A stretch of 64,000 nt of DNA from assembly GCF_040493455.1 (NCBI RefSeq), contig NZ_JANFDA010000003.1:1-64000 (forward strand), in the 5' to 3' direction. A program made the translations under genes and the position numbers. Shown one piece after another: positions 17,260 to 26,754 of the stretch. This stretch comes from Microcosmobacter sp040493455. Its GTDB lineage: Bacteria > Bacteroidota > Bacteroidia > Flavobacteriales > Flavobacteriaceae. Below the pieces are notes generated by a model. That model was not told where the DNA came from, did no database searches, and was given only the letters and a program-made list of their open reading frames with translations. The stretch's first letter is position 1. Each line of letters starts with the position of its first letter.

Positions 17260-17473
17260 GACAGACAAAGAAATATTGGTTAAAGGAATAAAACTTATGG
17301 CTTTAACCGCATTACTAATGTTTCTTGGCCCTACATTACTTTACATAGGTTTAGGAAATGAAGAATCTTCACTTTATATGGTTACTGTAATTGTCGGAGG
17401 ACTTCTGTGTGTAGGAGCTATTTATTGTGGTTTTAAAGGCATTAAAACCGTAATGAAAAGCATGTTTAAGTAA
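17246..17473 (+). CDS. DUF6095-like small membrane protein
   Basis: A 75-residue protein with two membrane helices (about residues 17-36 and 43-62) and short charged ends (METNRTDKEILVKGIK; KTVMKSMFK). It fits the DUF6095 family of Flavobacteriia; the function is unknown. The start at 17246 overlaps the last 14 bases of murQ in a different frame, implying coupled translation. It meets the end of the convergent secretion-substrate gene only 2 bases downstream, with no room for an obvious terminator. Confidence 0.75.
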   Translation: METNRTDKEILVKGIKLMALTALLMFLGPTLLYIGLGNEESSLYMVTVIVGGLLCVGAIYCGFKGIKTVMKSMFK

Positions 17474-17475
17474 GC

Positions 17476-19917
17476 TTATCTTCTTAATGTAAAATTACTA
17501 TTAAACTGCCTACCATCTTCTAAGGTTACAGAGAACCAGTAGTCATCACTCGGCATGGCCCTGCCATTGTAAGTTCCATCCCAACCAGCACCCAGAGGGT
17601 CTAGTTTGGCCAATATTTTTCCATACCGTGTAAAGATGAGTATCAATGAGTTTGGCTGAAACTGCTCAGAGATGCCTTTGACCTGCCAGAAATCGTTGAC
17701 ATCGTCATCATTTGGCGTAAAGAACTTCGGGAACCCAATTACCGAAACGATCTGGCTAACGATGCCACAATCGTTCTTGTCCCTTACGAAGACCTCATGG
17801 AAGCCAATGGAGACATTCTCAAAGATGTTACTATCCTGGTAAGGTCCAAAGCTGTTGTCGAGCGCATACTCATAATCACCCTCGCCACTGACCAGTGCGG
17901 TAATGGTATTGTTCTCTGAGGCATCGGTGACCTGTATCTCTTCAATGGTCGCAATGTTAGAAGGCACTACATTGATGACACGCTGCTTGGAACACCCATC
18001 GGTATTGGTAACTGTAACCGAATAACTACCAGCCTGATTGACCTGTATCTCAGAGGTGGTTGCACCAGTGGACCACTGATAGAAATAATTGTTGGGCAGG
18101 TCATCTATGACACCACCAGTCAGGGTTATGGTCTGTGGGAAGTCATTGAGACAGTACAGGATGTCTTCCTGGGTTTCAATATTGGGCAGCTCGTGCACAA
18201 CCAGGTCAATGGCACTGATGCCATAACAAGACCCAAGGAACTCGGCACGAACATAGATCGTTTGGTTGTAAGGTATGGTATTCTCAAACCCATTGACATC
18301 GATAGGATTGACCTCGAGGAGCGCATCTAGGTACTCAAAATAGAAGGCAAGCTCCAGGTTGGTCGGTAGTCCATCGATAATAGGATCGAAGGCCTGCGTA
18401 AGGTCAAAGGCATAGATACCATCCTCATTGCCATCATCATCACAGGCTTCCATGGATGTATCTGGCAGGGAAGTGGTACTGATGTCTAGAGTAATGACCG
18501 CCATGTCGGAACACCCAGAGGCATTGTCCGTGACAAGGGCATAGACGGTCTGTGGGTTTTCGAAGTTTGCAAAATTGCTACCATCGATGGCGTCCACGTT
18601 GTTGCTGGCATCATCGAGGGAGAGGAAATAGGTTACAGTGACCGCAGAAGGGTCATCAGTGATATCGGCAAGATTGTTATCGATGTTGAATCGTGTGAAT
18701 CCATCTGCAATACCATCATCATCGCATTGGAAAATAGTAATGTCGTTGGTAAGCGGAGGAGGGTTGGCATTCAACTCAAACGAAGCTAAACTAATACAAC
18801 CAGGATCATTGACATCTTCAACTCTTACAAAAACCTCTAAAGGCGTCGGAATAGTGTTGTAATACATTAATGGTAAAGCAGCCACATTATTTAATGCATC
18901 ATCTTGACTCAAATGATATGATATATCATAGTTAGGTGCATTTATAATTCCGTTAGTAATTTCACCTGTTTTTATGTCTAAATCAAAAGTAGTTTGTGCA
19001 TTAAAGGCATCTCCATCTATAGAATCATCACATAATTCAAAAGAAGAAGGTAGGTTTATTTCTGGTCCAGGAGTGATATTTAGTGTAAGTTCTTCAACAA
19101 TAAAACAACCGCTATTAAAATTAAAAATTCGTGTATATACTACCTGAGGACTTGCTGTATTATCAAAAATATAACCAAGAGGATTAAGATTCAAATTGGC
19201 ATCACTTTCAGTAGAATGATAAGTAACAAGTATATCAGTTTGTGTTCCTATAATATCTTGTGTAATTGGATTAAGATCAAATTCGGTGATACCATCATCA
19301 AACGGGAATTCTGTATCACATTCTTCAACACTTAGATCTAAAGTAGGTACTTGACTTTCTGGGCTTTCAGGAAAACTAGCAGTACCAACCCATTCAAGAG
19401 AAAAAGGACTATTACCTATAGGTCTATCTATAACAATAAAATAGCTTTCTCCAGCAAGTACATCCAAATACCTTACAAAACTATTTCCATCAGGTCCTGG
19501 GCCTTCAAAGAAATCAGTTTCGGCTAAGCTCATACCAGTTAAATTATTACCTTGGTTAGCAGCCTGTGGATTGGTAGTTGAGCAGCGTATAGATTGCCCT
19601 AAATTATCACAAGTTACATTTGGACCAAAAACGAAAAAATCATAATCTTCAGTAATAGCATTACTATCGGGAGTTAGAGTAAAACCTAGCGTCCCTGGAT
19701 TCTCAATAATTACTTGTAGCCATATACTATTATTTTCTTGGCTACCGCAATTAGCTCCTTGAGGTAACTCTGCAGTACCAACTCCAGAAACATCTACGTT
19801 AATTTCCGAGTTTCCACAAACAAGAACTGCAAAATCACAATCATTGGGTTGTTGCGAATAAACAATTGCATTCGCAAAAAGGATTATACAAAAAAGGTTA
19901 AAGATTGATAGCTTCAT
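17476..19917 (-). CDS. Secreted multi-repeat protein with type IX type B C-terminal signal
   Basis: The 813-residue protein has a signal peptide (MKLSIFNLFCIILF... to about residue 21). An N-terminal beta-sandwich domain (DCDFAVLVCGNSEINVDVSG to about 185) follows, then about four repeats of roughly 90 residues whose starts read like LDLSVEECD, INLPSSFELCDD, DITIFQCDDDG and TSMEACDDDG. A PKD-like segment near 590-650 comes next. It ends with the gliding-type B CTD: FFTPNDDDVNDFW, LILIFTRYGKILAKL, GWDGTYNGRAMPSDDYWF and the terminal FTLRR. It should cross the outer membrane by type IX secretion, with an adhesive or structural role likely. The last 418 residues are nearly identical to those of the upstream neighbour; see the repeats. 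Confidence 0.92.
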   Translation of the reverse strand: MKLSIFNLFCIILFANAIVYSQQPNDCDFAVLVCGNSEINVDVSGVGTAELPQGANCGSQENNSIWLQVIIENPGTLGFTLTPDSNAITEDYDFFVFGPNVTCDNLGQSIRCSTTNPQAANQGNNLTGMSLAETDFFEGPGPDGNSFVRYLDVLAGESYFIVIDRPIGNSPFSLEWVGTASFPESPESQVPTLDLSVEECDTEFPFDDGITEFDLNPITQDIIGTQTDILVTYHSTESDANLNLNPLGYIFDNTASPQVVYTRIFNFNSGCFIVEELTLNITPGPEINLPSSFELCDDSIDGDAFNAQTTFDLDIKTGEITNGIINAPNYDISYHLSQDDALNNVAALPLMYYNTIPTPLEVFVRVEDVNDPGCISLASFELNANPPPLTNDITIFQCDDDGIADGFTRFNIDNNLADITDDPSAVTVTYFLSLDDASNNVDAIDGSNFANFENPQTVYALVTDNASGCSDMAVITLDISTTSLPDTSMEACDDDGNEDGIYAFDLTQAFDPIIDGLPTNLELAFYFEYLDALLEVNPIDVNGFENTIPYNQTIYVRAEFLGSCYGISAIDLVVHELPNIETQEDILYCLNDFPQTITLTGGVIDDLPNNYFYQWSTGATTSEIQVNQAGSYSVTVTNTDGCSKQRVINVVPSNIATIEEIQVTDASENNTITALVSGEGDYEYALDNSFGPYQDSNIFENVSIGFHEVFVRDKNDCGIVSQIVSVIGFPKFFTPNDDDVNDFWQVKGISEQFQPNSLILIFTRYGKILAKLDPLGAGWDGTYNGRAMPSDDYWFSVTLEDGRQFNSNFTLRR
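17498..18751. repeat. Copy 1 of a 1254-bp direct repeat (3' module of secreted protein)
   Basis: The segment matches 19946-21199 with a constant offset of 2448 bases and no gaps. Reading the two side by side I find only three differences, at 17523, 17524 and 18724. It encodes about 418 residues: two of the 90-residue repeats, the PKD-like part and nearly the whole C-terminal signal. Hand counts of sample 60-base lines inside give 48-52% GC (lines 18301 and 18181) against 27% just outside (line 18901). Confidence 0.95.
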
Positions 19918-19923
19918 AATGTA

Positions 19924-22900
19924 TTATCGTCTTAGGGCAAAATGGCTATTAAACTGCCTACCATCTTCTAGAGTTACAGAGAACCAGTAGTCATCACTCG
20001 GCATGGCCCTGCCATTGTAAGTTCCATCCCAACCAGCACCCAGAGGGTCTAGTTTGGCCAATATTTTTCCATACCGTGTAAAGATGAGTATCAATGAGTT
20101 TGGCTGAAACTGCTCAGAGATGCCTTTGACCTGCCAGAAATCGTTGACATCGTCATCATTTGGCGTAAAGAACTTCGGGAACCCAATTACCGAAACGATC
20201 TGGCTAACGATGCCACAATCGTTCTTGTCCCTTACGAAGACCTCATGGAAGCCAATGGAGACATTCTCAAAGATGTTACTATCCTGGTAAGGTCCAAAGC
20301 TGTTGTCGAGCGCATACTCATAATCACCCTCGCCACTGACCAGTGCGGTAATGGTATTGTTCTCTGAGGCATCGGTGACCTGTATCTCTTCAATGGTCGC
20401 AATGTTAGAAGGCACTACATTGATGACACGCTGCTTGGAACACCCATCGGTATTGGTAACTGTAACCGAATAACTACCAGCCTGATTGACCTGTATCTCA
20501 GAGGTGGTTGCACCAGTGGACCACTGATAGAAATAATTGTTGGGCAGGTCATCTATGACACCACCAGTCAGGGTTATGGTCTGTGGGAAGTCATTGAGAC
20601 AGTACAGGATGTCTTCCTGGGTTTCAATATTGGGCAGCTCGTGCACAACCAGGTCAATGGCACTGATGCCATAACAAGACCCAAGGAACTCGGCACGAAC
20701 ATAGATCGTTTGGTTGTAAGGTATGGTATTCTCAAACCCATTGACATCGATAGGATTGACCTCGAGGAGCGCATCTAGGTACTCAAAATAGAAGGCAAGC
20801 TCCAGGTTGGTCGGTAGTCCATCGATAATAGGATCGAAGGCCTGCGTAAGGTCAAAGGCATAGATACCATCCTCATTGCCATCATCATCACAGGCTTCCA
20901 TGGATGTATCTGGCAGGGAAGTGGTACTGATGTCTAGAGTAATGACCGCCATGTCGGAACACCCAGAGGCATTGTCCGTGACAAGGGCATAGACGGTCTG
21001 TGGGTTTTCGAAGTTTGCAAAATTGCTACCATCGATGGCGTCCACGTTGTTGCTGGCATCATCGAGGGAGAGGAAATAGGTTACAGTGACCGCAGAAGGG
21101 TCATCAGTGATATCGGCAAGATTGTTATCGATGTTGAATCGTGTGAATCCATCTGCAATACCATCATCATCACATTGGAAAATAGTAATGTCGTTGGTAG
21201 ATGGAGCAGGATTTATTGTAATGATAAATGATGCCGTTGAATAGCATATGGTACGAACATTATTTTCAATTCTCACAAAGATCTCTTCAGTAATAGGAGT
21301 GGTATTGGTATAATTTTCAGGTAAGGGATTATCATTATTATCTGCATCTTCCTGGCTTAAATGAAATGTAATGGTATATAAATCACCATCCTGATTTCCT
21401 AATATGTCTGAATAGAATTGCAAGAAATCTATTTCAGTAATACCATCTGTATTGTTTGATATATCTTCATCACAAACGATGACATCATTTAGGTTAACGA
21501 TGTTTGGTGTTTTGAAGATTTCAATATTAAATGAGGTCATATCAAAACAATCACTATTACCCATATTATTGACTCTTACAAAAATTTCGACACTGAGGTT
21601 GGTAGTAAAAGGCCCTATGATTTCATTTTCATTATTATTAGCATCAGCAATGGAAGTGAAATAATGAACATCATAAACCAAAGGGTTCAAAGCACCTAAA
21701 ATCTCTGCATCTTTTAGCGTAAGATCAAATGTTGTGGTAGTATTACATTCAATAATATCTACAGGCTCATTAGCAATAATAGGAACTTCAAAATATTCTA
21801 CCAAAGCTTCTCCTTCTATAGGACATTCACCATTATTGGGTTCAATAAACACTTCATAGAATCCTGGTTCGTCTACGAATAATTGAAAAGTCGTTTCTGT
21901 AGTTAGTTCTTCTCCGTCTTTAGTCCAAATATAAGTAGCACCATTAATTTCTGTAGCTGTGAGTGTATAGTTTCCACCATTGCAAAGAAGTAATTCAGTG
22001 GTACTAATCCCATTTTGAATAATATCTATCTGCGTATTAAAAAGTGATTGAATAAAAGGAGGTAATCCTATACGGCTTAGATTTTGAAAATTGTTATTGA
22101 CATCAACCAAGATACCATCATCAACATAATTTACTGCAGCACCGACTTCCTCTGGATTATTAATAACACCGAGGTGTGTTCCAGTCATCGTTGGGTTAGA
22201 AAAGTTCATTAACGCCCTGTAAATGCGTTTGTCTAATCCGAGTTGAAGCGCCCCTGCTGTAGTGCCACTAGAACCACTTATTATTTGTTGGCTAGCTGGA
22301 ATATCGGCTGCTAACAAATCCCATTGTATTAATTGACCAGCTCCAGCTCCAGACTGACCTGAACCTGTAGTAGCATATACCTTTGTGTTTCCAGAAGAAA
22401 ATTCCACACCATAAGGACTCGTATTTTGTTCTGGACCCAAAAGTTCTAATGAATTACTTACAACTCCAGTATCATTATTGAAATCGAAAAGATACACACC
22501 TCCTGAAGCATTTTCACCCAGAACTGTAGCAAATCCAAAATGAGCAGCAACTAGCTTGGTACCATCTGGTGAAGCTTTTAAGTAACCAAGTGCATTTCTT
22601 CTGTAACCTTCAACTGGTACTTCTGGTCCAACAGTAGAAACTACAGGATTTAGATCCACACCATTTTCGGTTACTTTGAAGGCGTAAAAACTATCTGTAA
22701 AGTGCGTAATCACCCAGAACGAATAACAGTCGTCTGCTTTTACAGCAGTAATTTTTTCTGAACATTTGAATTCAGATTCTAATTCATTATTCTCATCGTA
22801 AGTTATTAGAGGTACATTTTTTTCTATGGCATCCACATCACCTAAACCTCCTTCTAAATCAAGATCTACTAAAGAATACATCAAACCATTGTTGACTCCA

Positions 22901-23316
22901 TCGCCATCAGATTCATTTGGAAAAGCAGAAGAATTACTATGATGGGGTTCGTCAACCGTAAAAAGATAATATTTAGTTGGATCTTGCGGTTTTGGTACAA
23001 TTAATCCTGAAGAGGTACTACTATCATCACCTTTCAACTCTGTTCCAAAAGCCTCACTGGCATTTGGCATAGGTTGGTGGTTACTGTTCCAAATTGTACG
23101 CCCATCTGAATAAAATAAGAGATTGCCATCTACGTCTGAAATTGAAGTACAGCCTTCTAATGTGCTAAGTTGTCCATCAATAACGGCTGTAACTGTTCCG
23201 GCAGATACGTCGAATTGTAAGCCTGCATTTTGGCCAAAATACCAAAAAGAAGCTTCGTTTTGAGCAAACGAAGCTATGCCAATGAATAGCAGAAAAATTA
23301 ACAATATCTTTTTCAT
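19924..23316 (-). CDS. Secreted propeller/repeat protein with type IX type B C-terminal signal
   Basis: The 1130-residue protein has a signal peptide (to about residue 18, ASFAQ). An N-terminal domain (20-400) follows that looks like a beta-propeller (WYFGQNAGLQFD, GNLLFYSDGRTIWNSNHQPM, LGYLKASPDGTKLVAAHFG, GVEFSSGNTKVYATTGS). An Ig/PKD-like part (about 430-510) comes next, then four or five 90-residue repeats (VDIIECNTTTTFDLTL, LNDVIVCDEDI, DITIFQCDDDG, TSMEACDDDG) and the type B CTD ending HFALRR. It should be exported by type IX secretion. It is 6 bases upstream of its paralogue and shares an almost identical 418-residue C-terminal part with it. The -7 box TATCTTTG lies before it. Confidence 0.93.
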   Translation of the reverse strand: MKKILLIFLLFIGIASFAQNEASFWYFGQNAGLQFDVSAGTVTAVIDGQLSTLEGCTSISDVDGNLLFYSDGRTIWNSNHQPMPNASEAFGTELKGDDSSTSSGLIVPKPQDPTKYYLFTVDEPHHSNSSAFPNESDGDGVNNGLMYSLVDLDLEGGLGDVDAIEKNVPLITYDENNELESEFKCSEKITAVKADDCYSFWVITHFTDSFYAFKVTENGVDLNPVVSTVGPEVPVEGYRRNALGYLKASPDGTKLVAAHFGFATVLGENASGGVYLFDFNNDTGVVSNSLELLGPEQNTSPYGVEFSSGNTKVYATTGSGQSGAGAGQLIQWDLLAADIPASQQIISGSSGTTAGALQLGLDKRIYRALMNFSNPTMTGTHLGVINNPEEVGAAVNYVDDGILVDVNNNFQNLSRIGLPPFIQSLFNTQIDIIQNGISTTELLLCNGGNYTLTATEINGATYIWTKDGEELTTETTFQLFVDEPGFYEVFIEPNNGECPIEGEALVEYFEVPIIANEPVDIIECNTTTTFDLTLKDAEILGALNPLVYDVHYFTSIADANNNENEIIGPFTTNLSVEIFVRVNNMGNSDCFDMTSFNIEIFKTPNIVNLNDVIVCDEDISNNTDGITEIDFLQFYSDILGNQDGDLYTITFHLSQEDADNNDNPLPENYTNTTPITEEIFVRIENNVRTICYSTASFIITINPAPSTNDITIFQCDDDGIADGFTRFNIDNNLADITDDPSAVTVTYFLSLDDASNNVDAIDGSNFANFENPQTVYALVTDNASGCSDMAVITLDISTTSLPDTSMEACDDDGNEDGIYAFDLTQAFDPIIDGLPTNLELAFYFEYLDALLEVNPIDVNGFENTIPYNQTIYVRAEFLGSCYGISAIDLVVHELPNIETQEDILYCLNDFPQTITLTGGVIDDLPNNYFYQWSTGATTSEIQVNQAGSYSVTVTNTDGCSKQRVINVVPSNIATIEEIQVTDASENNTITALVSGEGDYEYALDNSFGPYQDSNIFENVSIGFHEVFVRDKNDCGIVSQIVSVIGFPKFFTPNDDDVNDFWQVKGISEQFQPNSLILIFTRYGKILAKLDPLGAGWDGTYNGRAMPSDDYWFSVTLEDGRQFNSHFALRR
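19946..21199. repeat. Copy 2 of the 1254-bp direct repeat
   Basis: Matches 17498-18751 at 2448 bases offset with three base differences (19971, 19972, 21172). Outside this segment the two genes diverge at once, including the final few codons. The sharp edges and the GC shift that begins at the same edges suggest recent module transfer or gene conversion and not an old whole-gene duplication. Confidence 0.95.
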
Positions 23317-23336
23317 AGACGATAGCCGAAAGCTAT

Positions 23337-23344
23337 CAAAGATA
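23337..23344 (-). promoter_or_regulatory. Putative -7 box for the secreted-protein pair
   Basis: Minus-strand TATCTTTG, 20 bases before the start codon at 23316. The short leader contains a 6-bp inverted repeat (23321-23326 with 23332-23337). Confidence 0.5.
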
Positions 23345-24172
23345 TTATAAATCTCGCTTTTTTAATAATCTATACGATAAAAAGACGAATAGTGCTGTCC
23401 AACCCAGAACGATAACTATTTCATGAAAATGCACTGCATAATCATATGCGATCTCTGCTTTATCAGGAAATTTGGTCATTACTATTCTCTGAAACGGCTG
23501 ATCTATAAGCTTATACATAGATTCTAATGGCAAGTAGTTTTTTACTTGAAAGCCAATAGATGCACTATCTGTTTGCCATGCAACTAGACCAAATATGATC
23601 CATTCTACGATATATAAAATGAATAAAAATGCCAGTGCAAATGCAGAACGTTTCAACAACATACCAAAGAATAAACACAAACTGAAGAAACCAACTAGCT
23701 TTACAAAATAGGCTAATAAAAACTCTATCTCTCTAAAAATAATAGTTGCTTCTGTATAACTAGAATAATACAAACCTATCAAGAATGTGGCTAATCCTAT
23801 GAGCACTGTTGCTGCTAAGGAGAAGAATATTATGGTATAAAACTTAGATAGTATAAACTCTTTTTTACTGAGACCATCAATGAGGTTTTGCTTTATAGTT
23901 TTATTACTGTACTCATTACCAATCATACTCACAACAACGATAGCAAAGAAGAACTTGAATTGTGATGCAAAGAATGTGGTAATGTGCCATATAATTGGGA
24001 AGTTGAAAATTCCTAATTCTCCCAATTCTAATGTGAAAAATCCAAAGAAATTAATCTTAATCGAGGATAACACAAGAACAGTGAATGGTAAAATAAACGA
24101 AACAAATATGAGTATTTTACTGGTTCTATTTTGAATAAGCTTTTGAAGCTCTATGTTTAATAAACGTAACAT
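23345..24172 (-). CDS. ABC-2 type transporter, permease subunit
   Basis: A 275-residue integral membrane protein with about six helices (near residues 20-42, 65-85, 115-140, 160-185, 190-215 and 250-270). It starts MLRLLNIELQKLIQNRTSK, typical of ABC-2 permeases, and has the cytoplasmic stretch NEYSNKTIKQNLIDGLSKKEFILSK found at the inner coupling region. The ATPase gene lies 20 bases upstream on the same strand, so the two make one exporter. The substrate is not visible; related pairs export antibiotics, lipids or drive gliding and copper functions. Confidence 0.9.
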   Translation of the reverse strand: MLRLLNIELQKLIQNRTSKILIFVSFILPFTVLVLSSIKINFFGFFTLELGELGIFNFPIIWHITTFFASQFKFFFAIVVVSMIGNEYSNKTIKQNLIDGLSKKEFILSKFYTIIFFSLAATVLIGLATFLIGLYYSSYTEATIIFREIEFLLAYFVKLVGFFSLCLFFGMLLKRSAFALAFLFILYIVEWIIFGLVAWQTDSASIGFQVKNYLPLESMYKLIDQPFQRIVMTKFPDKAEIAYDYAVHFHEIVIVLGWTALFVFLSYRLLKKRDL

Positions 24173-24192
24173 GTGATTGATTTTTTGATTGA

Positions 24193-25089
24193 TTAGTTCT
24201 TGTCGGTTAATTGAAGGAATTGCTCTTCTAAACTTTCTTTACGTTTCACCAAATGAGAAAGCACAATGCCTTTTTCGAACATAAGCTTATTGAAAGCTGT
24301 AGCATCCATTGGTTCGTTAAGAAAGGCAGTAATAAGGTCTTCTTCTTCAGTAATATTACCAAACTTAGAGTTGGACTCTAAAAAGGCCTTTAACTGACTC
24401 GATTTTTCAGCTTTCAGTTCAAAGAATCCATGACTGCTAATCATTTCATCAACACGACCAGAATACAATTTCTCTCCTTTTCTAAGGACAACAACATGTG
24501 AACATACTTTTTCTACTTCATCCAATAGGTGAGAAGCTAAAAGTATTGTCGTTCCATCACTCGCTATTTGTTTAATCAATGATCTTATTTGGTGAATCCC
24601 TTGAGGATCGAGACCATTTGTTGGCTCATCAAGAATTAAGATTTCCGGATCATTCAAAAGAGCAGAAGCTATTGCTAAGCGTTGCTTCATACCTAGAGAG
24701 TAAGTCTTAAACTTACTGTCTTTTCTATCTAAAAGCCCAACAACTTCCAGCTTTTCATCAATCTTACTATAGTCTACACCTTTGATTTTACAAACTAGTT
24801 TTAAGTTTTGATATGCAGACATGTAAGGGTAGAAGTTTGGACGTTCTATAATCGCACCTACTTTTTTAAGAGCATCGTGTGTAGAAGTTTGTCCATCGAA
24901 CCAGTGAAAATCGCCATGAGTTTTGTTGACAACATTTAGTACGACTCCTAGTGTGGTAGATTTACCACTACCATTTGGTCCGAGAATGCCATAGACGTTG
25001 CCTTTGTTAATAGTAAAAGAAAGATCCTTTACCGCTGTGAGATAACCAAACTTTTTAGTGAGGTTATTAATCGTGAGAATTGTCTCCAA
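24193..25089 (-). CDS. ABC transporter ATP-binding subunit
   Basis: A 298-residue ATPase that powers the adjacent permease. The Walker A motif is GPNGSGKST near residue 38, the signature YSLGMKQRLAIASAL near 130, Walker B ILILDEPTNGLDPQG near 150, and the switch His in ASHLLDE near 185. The last 90 residues form the accessory C-terminal domain common in bacitracin/Nod-type exporters. No substrate can be named. It is the first gene of the two-gene unit; no nearby two-component genes suggest peptide-antibiotic resistance. Confidence 0.93.
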   Translation of the reverse strand: METILTINNLTKKFGYLTAVKDLSFTINKGNVYGILGPNGSGKSTTLGVVLNVVNKTHGDFHWFDGQTSTHDALKKVGAIIERPNFYPYMSAYQNLKLVCKIKGVDYSKIDEKLEVVGLLDRKDSKFKTYSLGMKQRLAIASALLNDPEILILDEPTNGLDPQGIHQIRSLIKQIASDGTTILLASHLLDEVEKVCSHVVVLRKGEKLYSGRVDEMISSHGFFELKAEKSSQLKAFLESNSKFGNITEEEDLITAFLNEPMDATAFNKLMFEKGIVLSHLVKRKESLEEQFLQLTDKN

Positions 25090-25151
25090 AATGTATGTTT
25101 TTGATCGGTTATAAAGGTAAGACGAGGTGAAATAATTTTTGTTACAGACTG

Positions 25152-25184
25152 AATAAAAAAAAGCGTCTTTTGTATAGACGCTTT
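25152..25184 (-). terminator. Intrinsic terminator ending the long 32-25 kb gene string
   Basis: A 9-bp stem (25160-25168 with 25176-25184) followed on the minus strand by a long T run. It lies 18 bases after the stop of the pRiA4b-like gene. Confidence 0.88.
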
Positions 25185-25201
25185 ATGTTGAAGTGTATAA
25201 T

Positions 25202-25717
25202 TTAATTCCAGTTTTCATCAAAGCCAAGCTCATCATAGGTGTCAATGTCCATATCTTCATCCATATCGTCGAAGCCTTCAGGGTCATCCGATTCAAATAG
25301 TTTTTCTGGAGCTTGCTCTGGTAATTGACCATGTACGAACATTAGGTTTGGATAATCAGCACCTTTGGCTTCATCAACAATTTCAGCCAACTCAACAAAG
25401 AAGGTCCACATATTTAAGAAATCGTAGACGTAGATTAGCTTTGTCTGCGCTTCGTGGACGATATCATTGATTTTGGTTTCGTTCATTAATCGCGTGGTGT
25501 CCGTTCCTTCACCAAGACCAAACATTGATATTTCTTCACCCTGATTCCATTCTTCATCACTTACATAGAAGGATGCCATTTCCATACCATCAAAACCAAA
25601 GGATTGTGTAATGATGTTGTGTAAGTCTTCCATTGTGTCTGTTTCTCTTATTTCGAGATCACGAAACACGTCGTCTTCTGTATCATTATCTAATATGACT
25701 CTAAATCTATATATCAT
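25202..25717 (-). CDS. Plasmid pRiA4b ORF-3-like protein
   Basis: The 171-residue acidic protein starts MIYRFRVILDNDTEDDVFRDLEI and contains the DTMEDLHNIITQSFGFDGM and SFYVSDEEWNQGEEISM segments characteristic of the pRiA4b ORF-3 (IS1096 TnpR-like passenger) family. The C-terminal third is strongly acidic (DDPEGFDDMDEDMDID). The molecular function of the family is not established. No transposase or inverted repeats are near it, so here it is a resident chromosomal gene. It is the last gene of a minus-strand series and is followed by a good terminator. Confidence 0.85.
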   Translation of the reverse strand: MIYRFRVILDNDTEDDVFRDLEIRETDTMEDLHNIITQSFGFDGMEMASFYVSDEEWNQGEEISMFGLGEGTDTTRLMNETKINDIVHEAQTKLIYVYDFLNMWTFFVELAEIVDEAKGADYPNLMFVHGQLPEQAPEKLFESDDPEGFDDMDEDMDIDTYDELGFDENWN

Positions 25718-25728
25718 TATTTGTGTTA

Positions 25729-26754
25729 TTAAGCATCAATAGATTGTGGCTGCTTTCTAGATTCAAGATACAAATAAAATTGCACTCCAAAAAGCAATGC
25801 AGCAATCACTAAATGTAAAGGTTGAGATAAGAATGGGAAATCAAAATAATACATAGCAATCCCAGTAATAACCTCTAAACCAATGAATATTAATACCCAG
25901 TTTATTTTTTGATAACCAAGTTCTAACTTTTTATTTCTAAAGAATAAGAACAAATTCAAGACCAGTACGATGACTGAAAATGTTCTGTGTATATAAAATG
26001 AAAATGGTGGTGAACTAAGCCACTCAAGCTTTTCATAGCCCAATAGTTTTACCTGTTCATCTACAAATTGTCTTACTTGTGTTCCAAGTGCTACTTGTAC
26101 CAGAGTAAGTAGAATTGTAACGATGAGAATACTATGAAACAACTTGTCATATGTTTTTGAGTTAGATTTTTCTCTAGAGGCATAGATGAGGTATAGCAGT
26201 AAGGCGACTATTATCAAAGCCATTACCATATGAATGGTTATTTTGTATGGTGCAAGATTAGAGTCCACAACAGTTTTCCCTAACCATGCCTGGAAGCCCA
26301 TTCCTACTAGTGTGAATATAGACACAATGGTAAGCCATTTATTTTTTCGCCATAACCAAAAAGAAAGTATGGTAAAGATTAAAATTGGAATTCCAGATAA
26401 TGCTCCAGTAAGCCTATTGATATATTCTATCCACGTATGTGTTGGATTGTATTTTGCATAATCGTGTTTAGAATAATGTGTCCAATCACTTTTACTGAAT
26501 GCACTTGATGATTTAAAGTCTTCATCGGCTTTCCACAGAGAATCATTTTGTATAATGATGATACCCTTTTCGTAAGCTTTGTTTGGCTTGAATTTTATTT
26601 CTGATTCTTCAGAAGGAGGGATGTAATACCCAAAACATTTTGGCCAATCTGGACAACCCATTCCAGAACCAGTCATTCTTACGACTGCACCAGCTATGAT
26701 AACCAGATACACTAGTATCAATGCTGTTTTTGATATGTTATGAAAGGTCTTCAA
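25729..26754 (-). CDS. ctaA: Heme A synthase (COX15/CtaA)
   Basis: This inner-membrane enzyme oxidises the methyl group of heme O to give heme A for aa3-type cytochrome oxidases. The 341-residue sequence has about eight helices, the N-terminal VVRMTGSGMGCPDWPKCFG motif with two cysteines, EYINRLTGALSGIPI (conserved Glu and His/Asn region) near 110, and LGTQVRQFVDE and FYIHRTFSVIV in the second half. A hydrophilic loop of about 60 residues after helix 1 is common in the Bacteroidota. It overlaps the upstream acetyltransferase gene by 4 bases. Heme O synthase and oxidase genes are not in the window. Confidence 0.95.
   Translation of the reverse strand: MKTFHNISKTALILVYLVIIAGAVVRMTGSGMGCPDWPKCFGYYIPPSEESEIKFKPNKAYEKGIIIIQNDSLWKADEDFKSSSAFSKSDWTHYSKHDYAKYNPTHTWIEYINRLTGALSGIPILIFTILSFWLWRKNKWLTIVSIFTLVGMGFQAWLGKTVVDSNLAPYKITIHMVMALIIVALLLYLIYASREKSNSKTYDKLFHSILIVTILLTLVQVALGTQVRQFVDEQVKLLGYEKLEWLSSPPFSFYIHRTFSVIVLVLNLFLFFRNKKLELGYQKINWVLIFIGLEVITGIAMYYFDFPFLSQPLHLVIAALLFGVQFYLYLESRKQPQSIDA

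Noticed and set aside
25202..25717. Insertion-sequence remnant, since the family name refers to IS1096 and a plasmid
   Set aside because: No transposase, target duplication or terminal repeats are seen; the gene sits in an operon with normal base composition.
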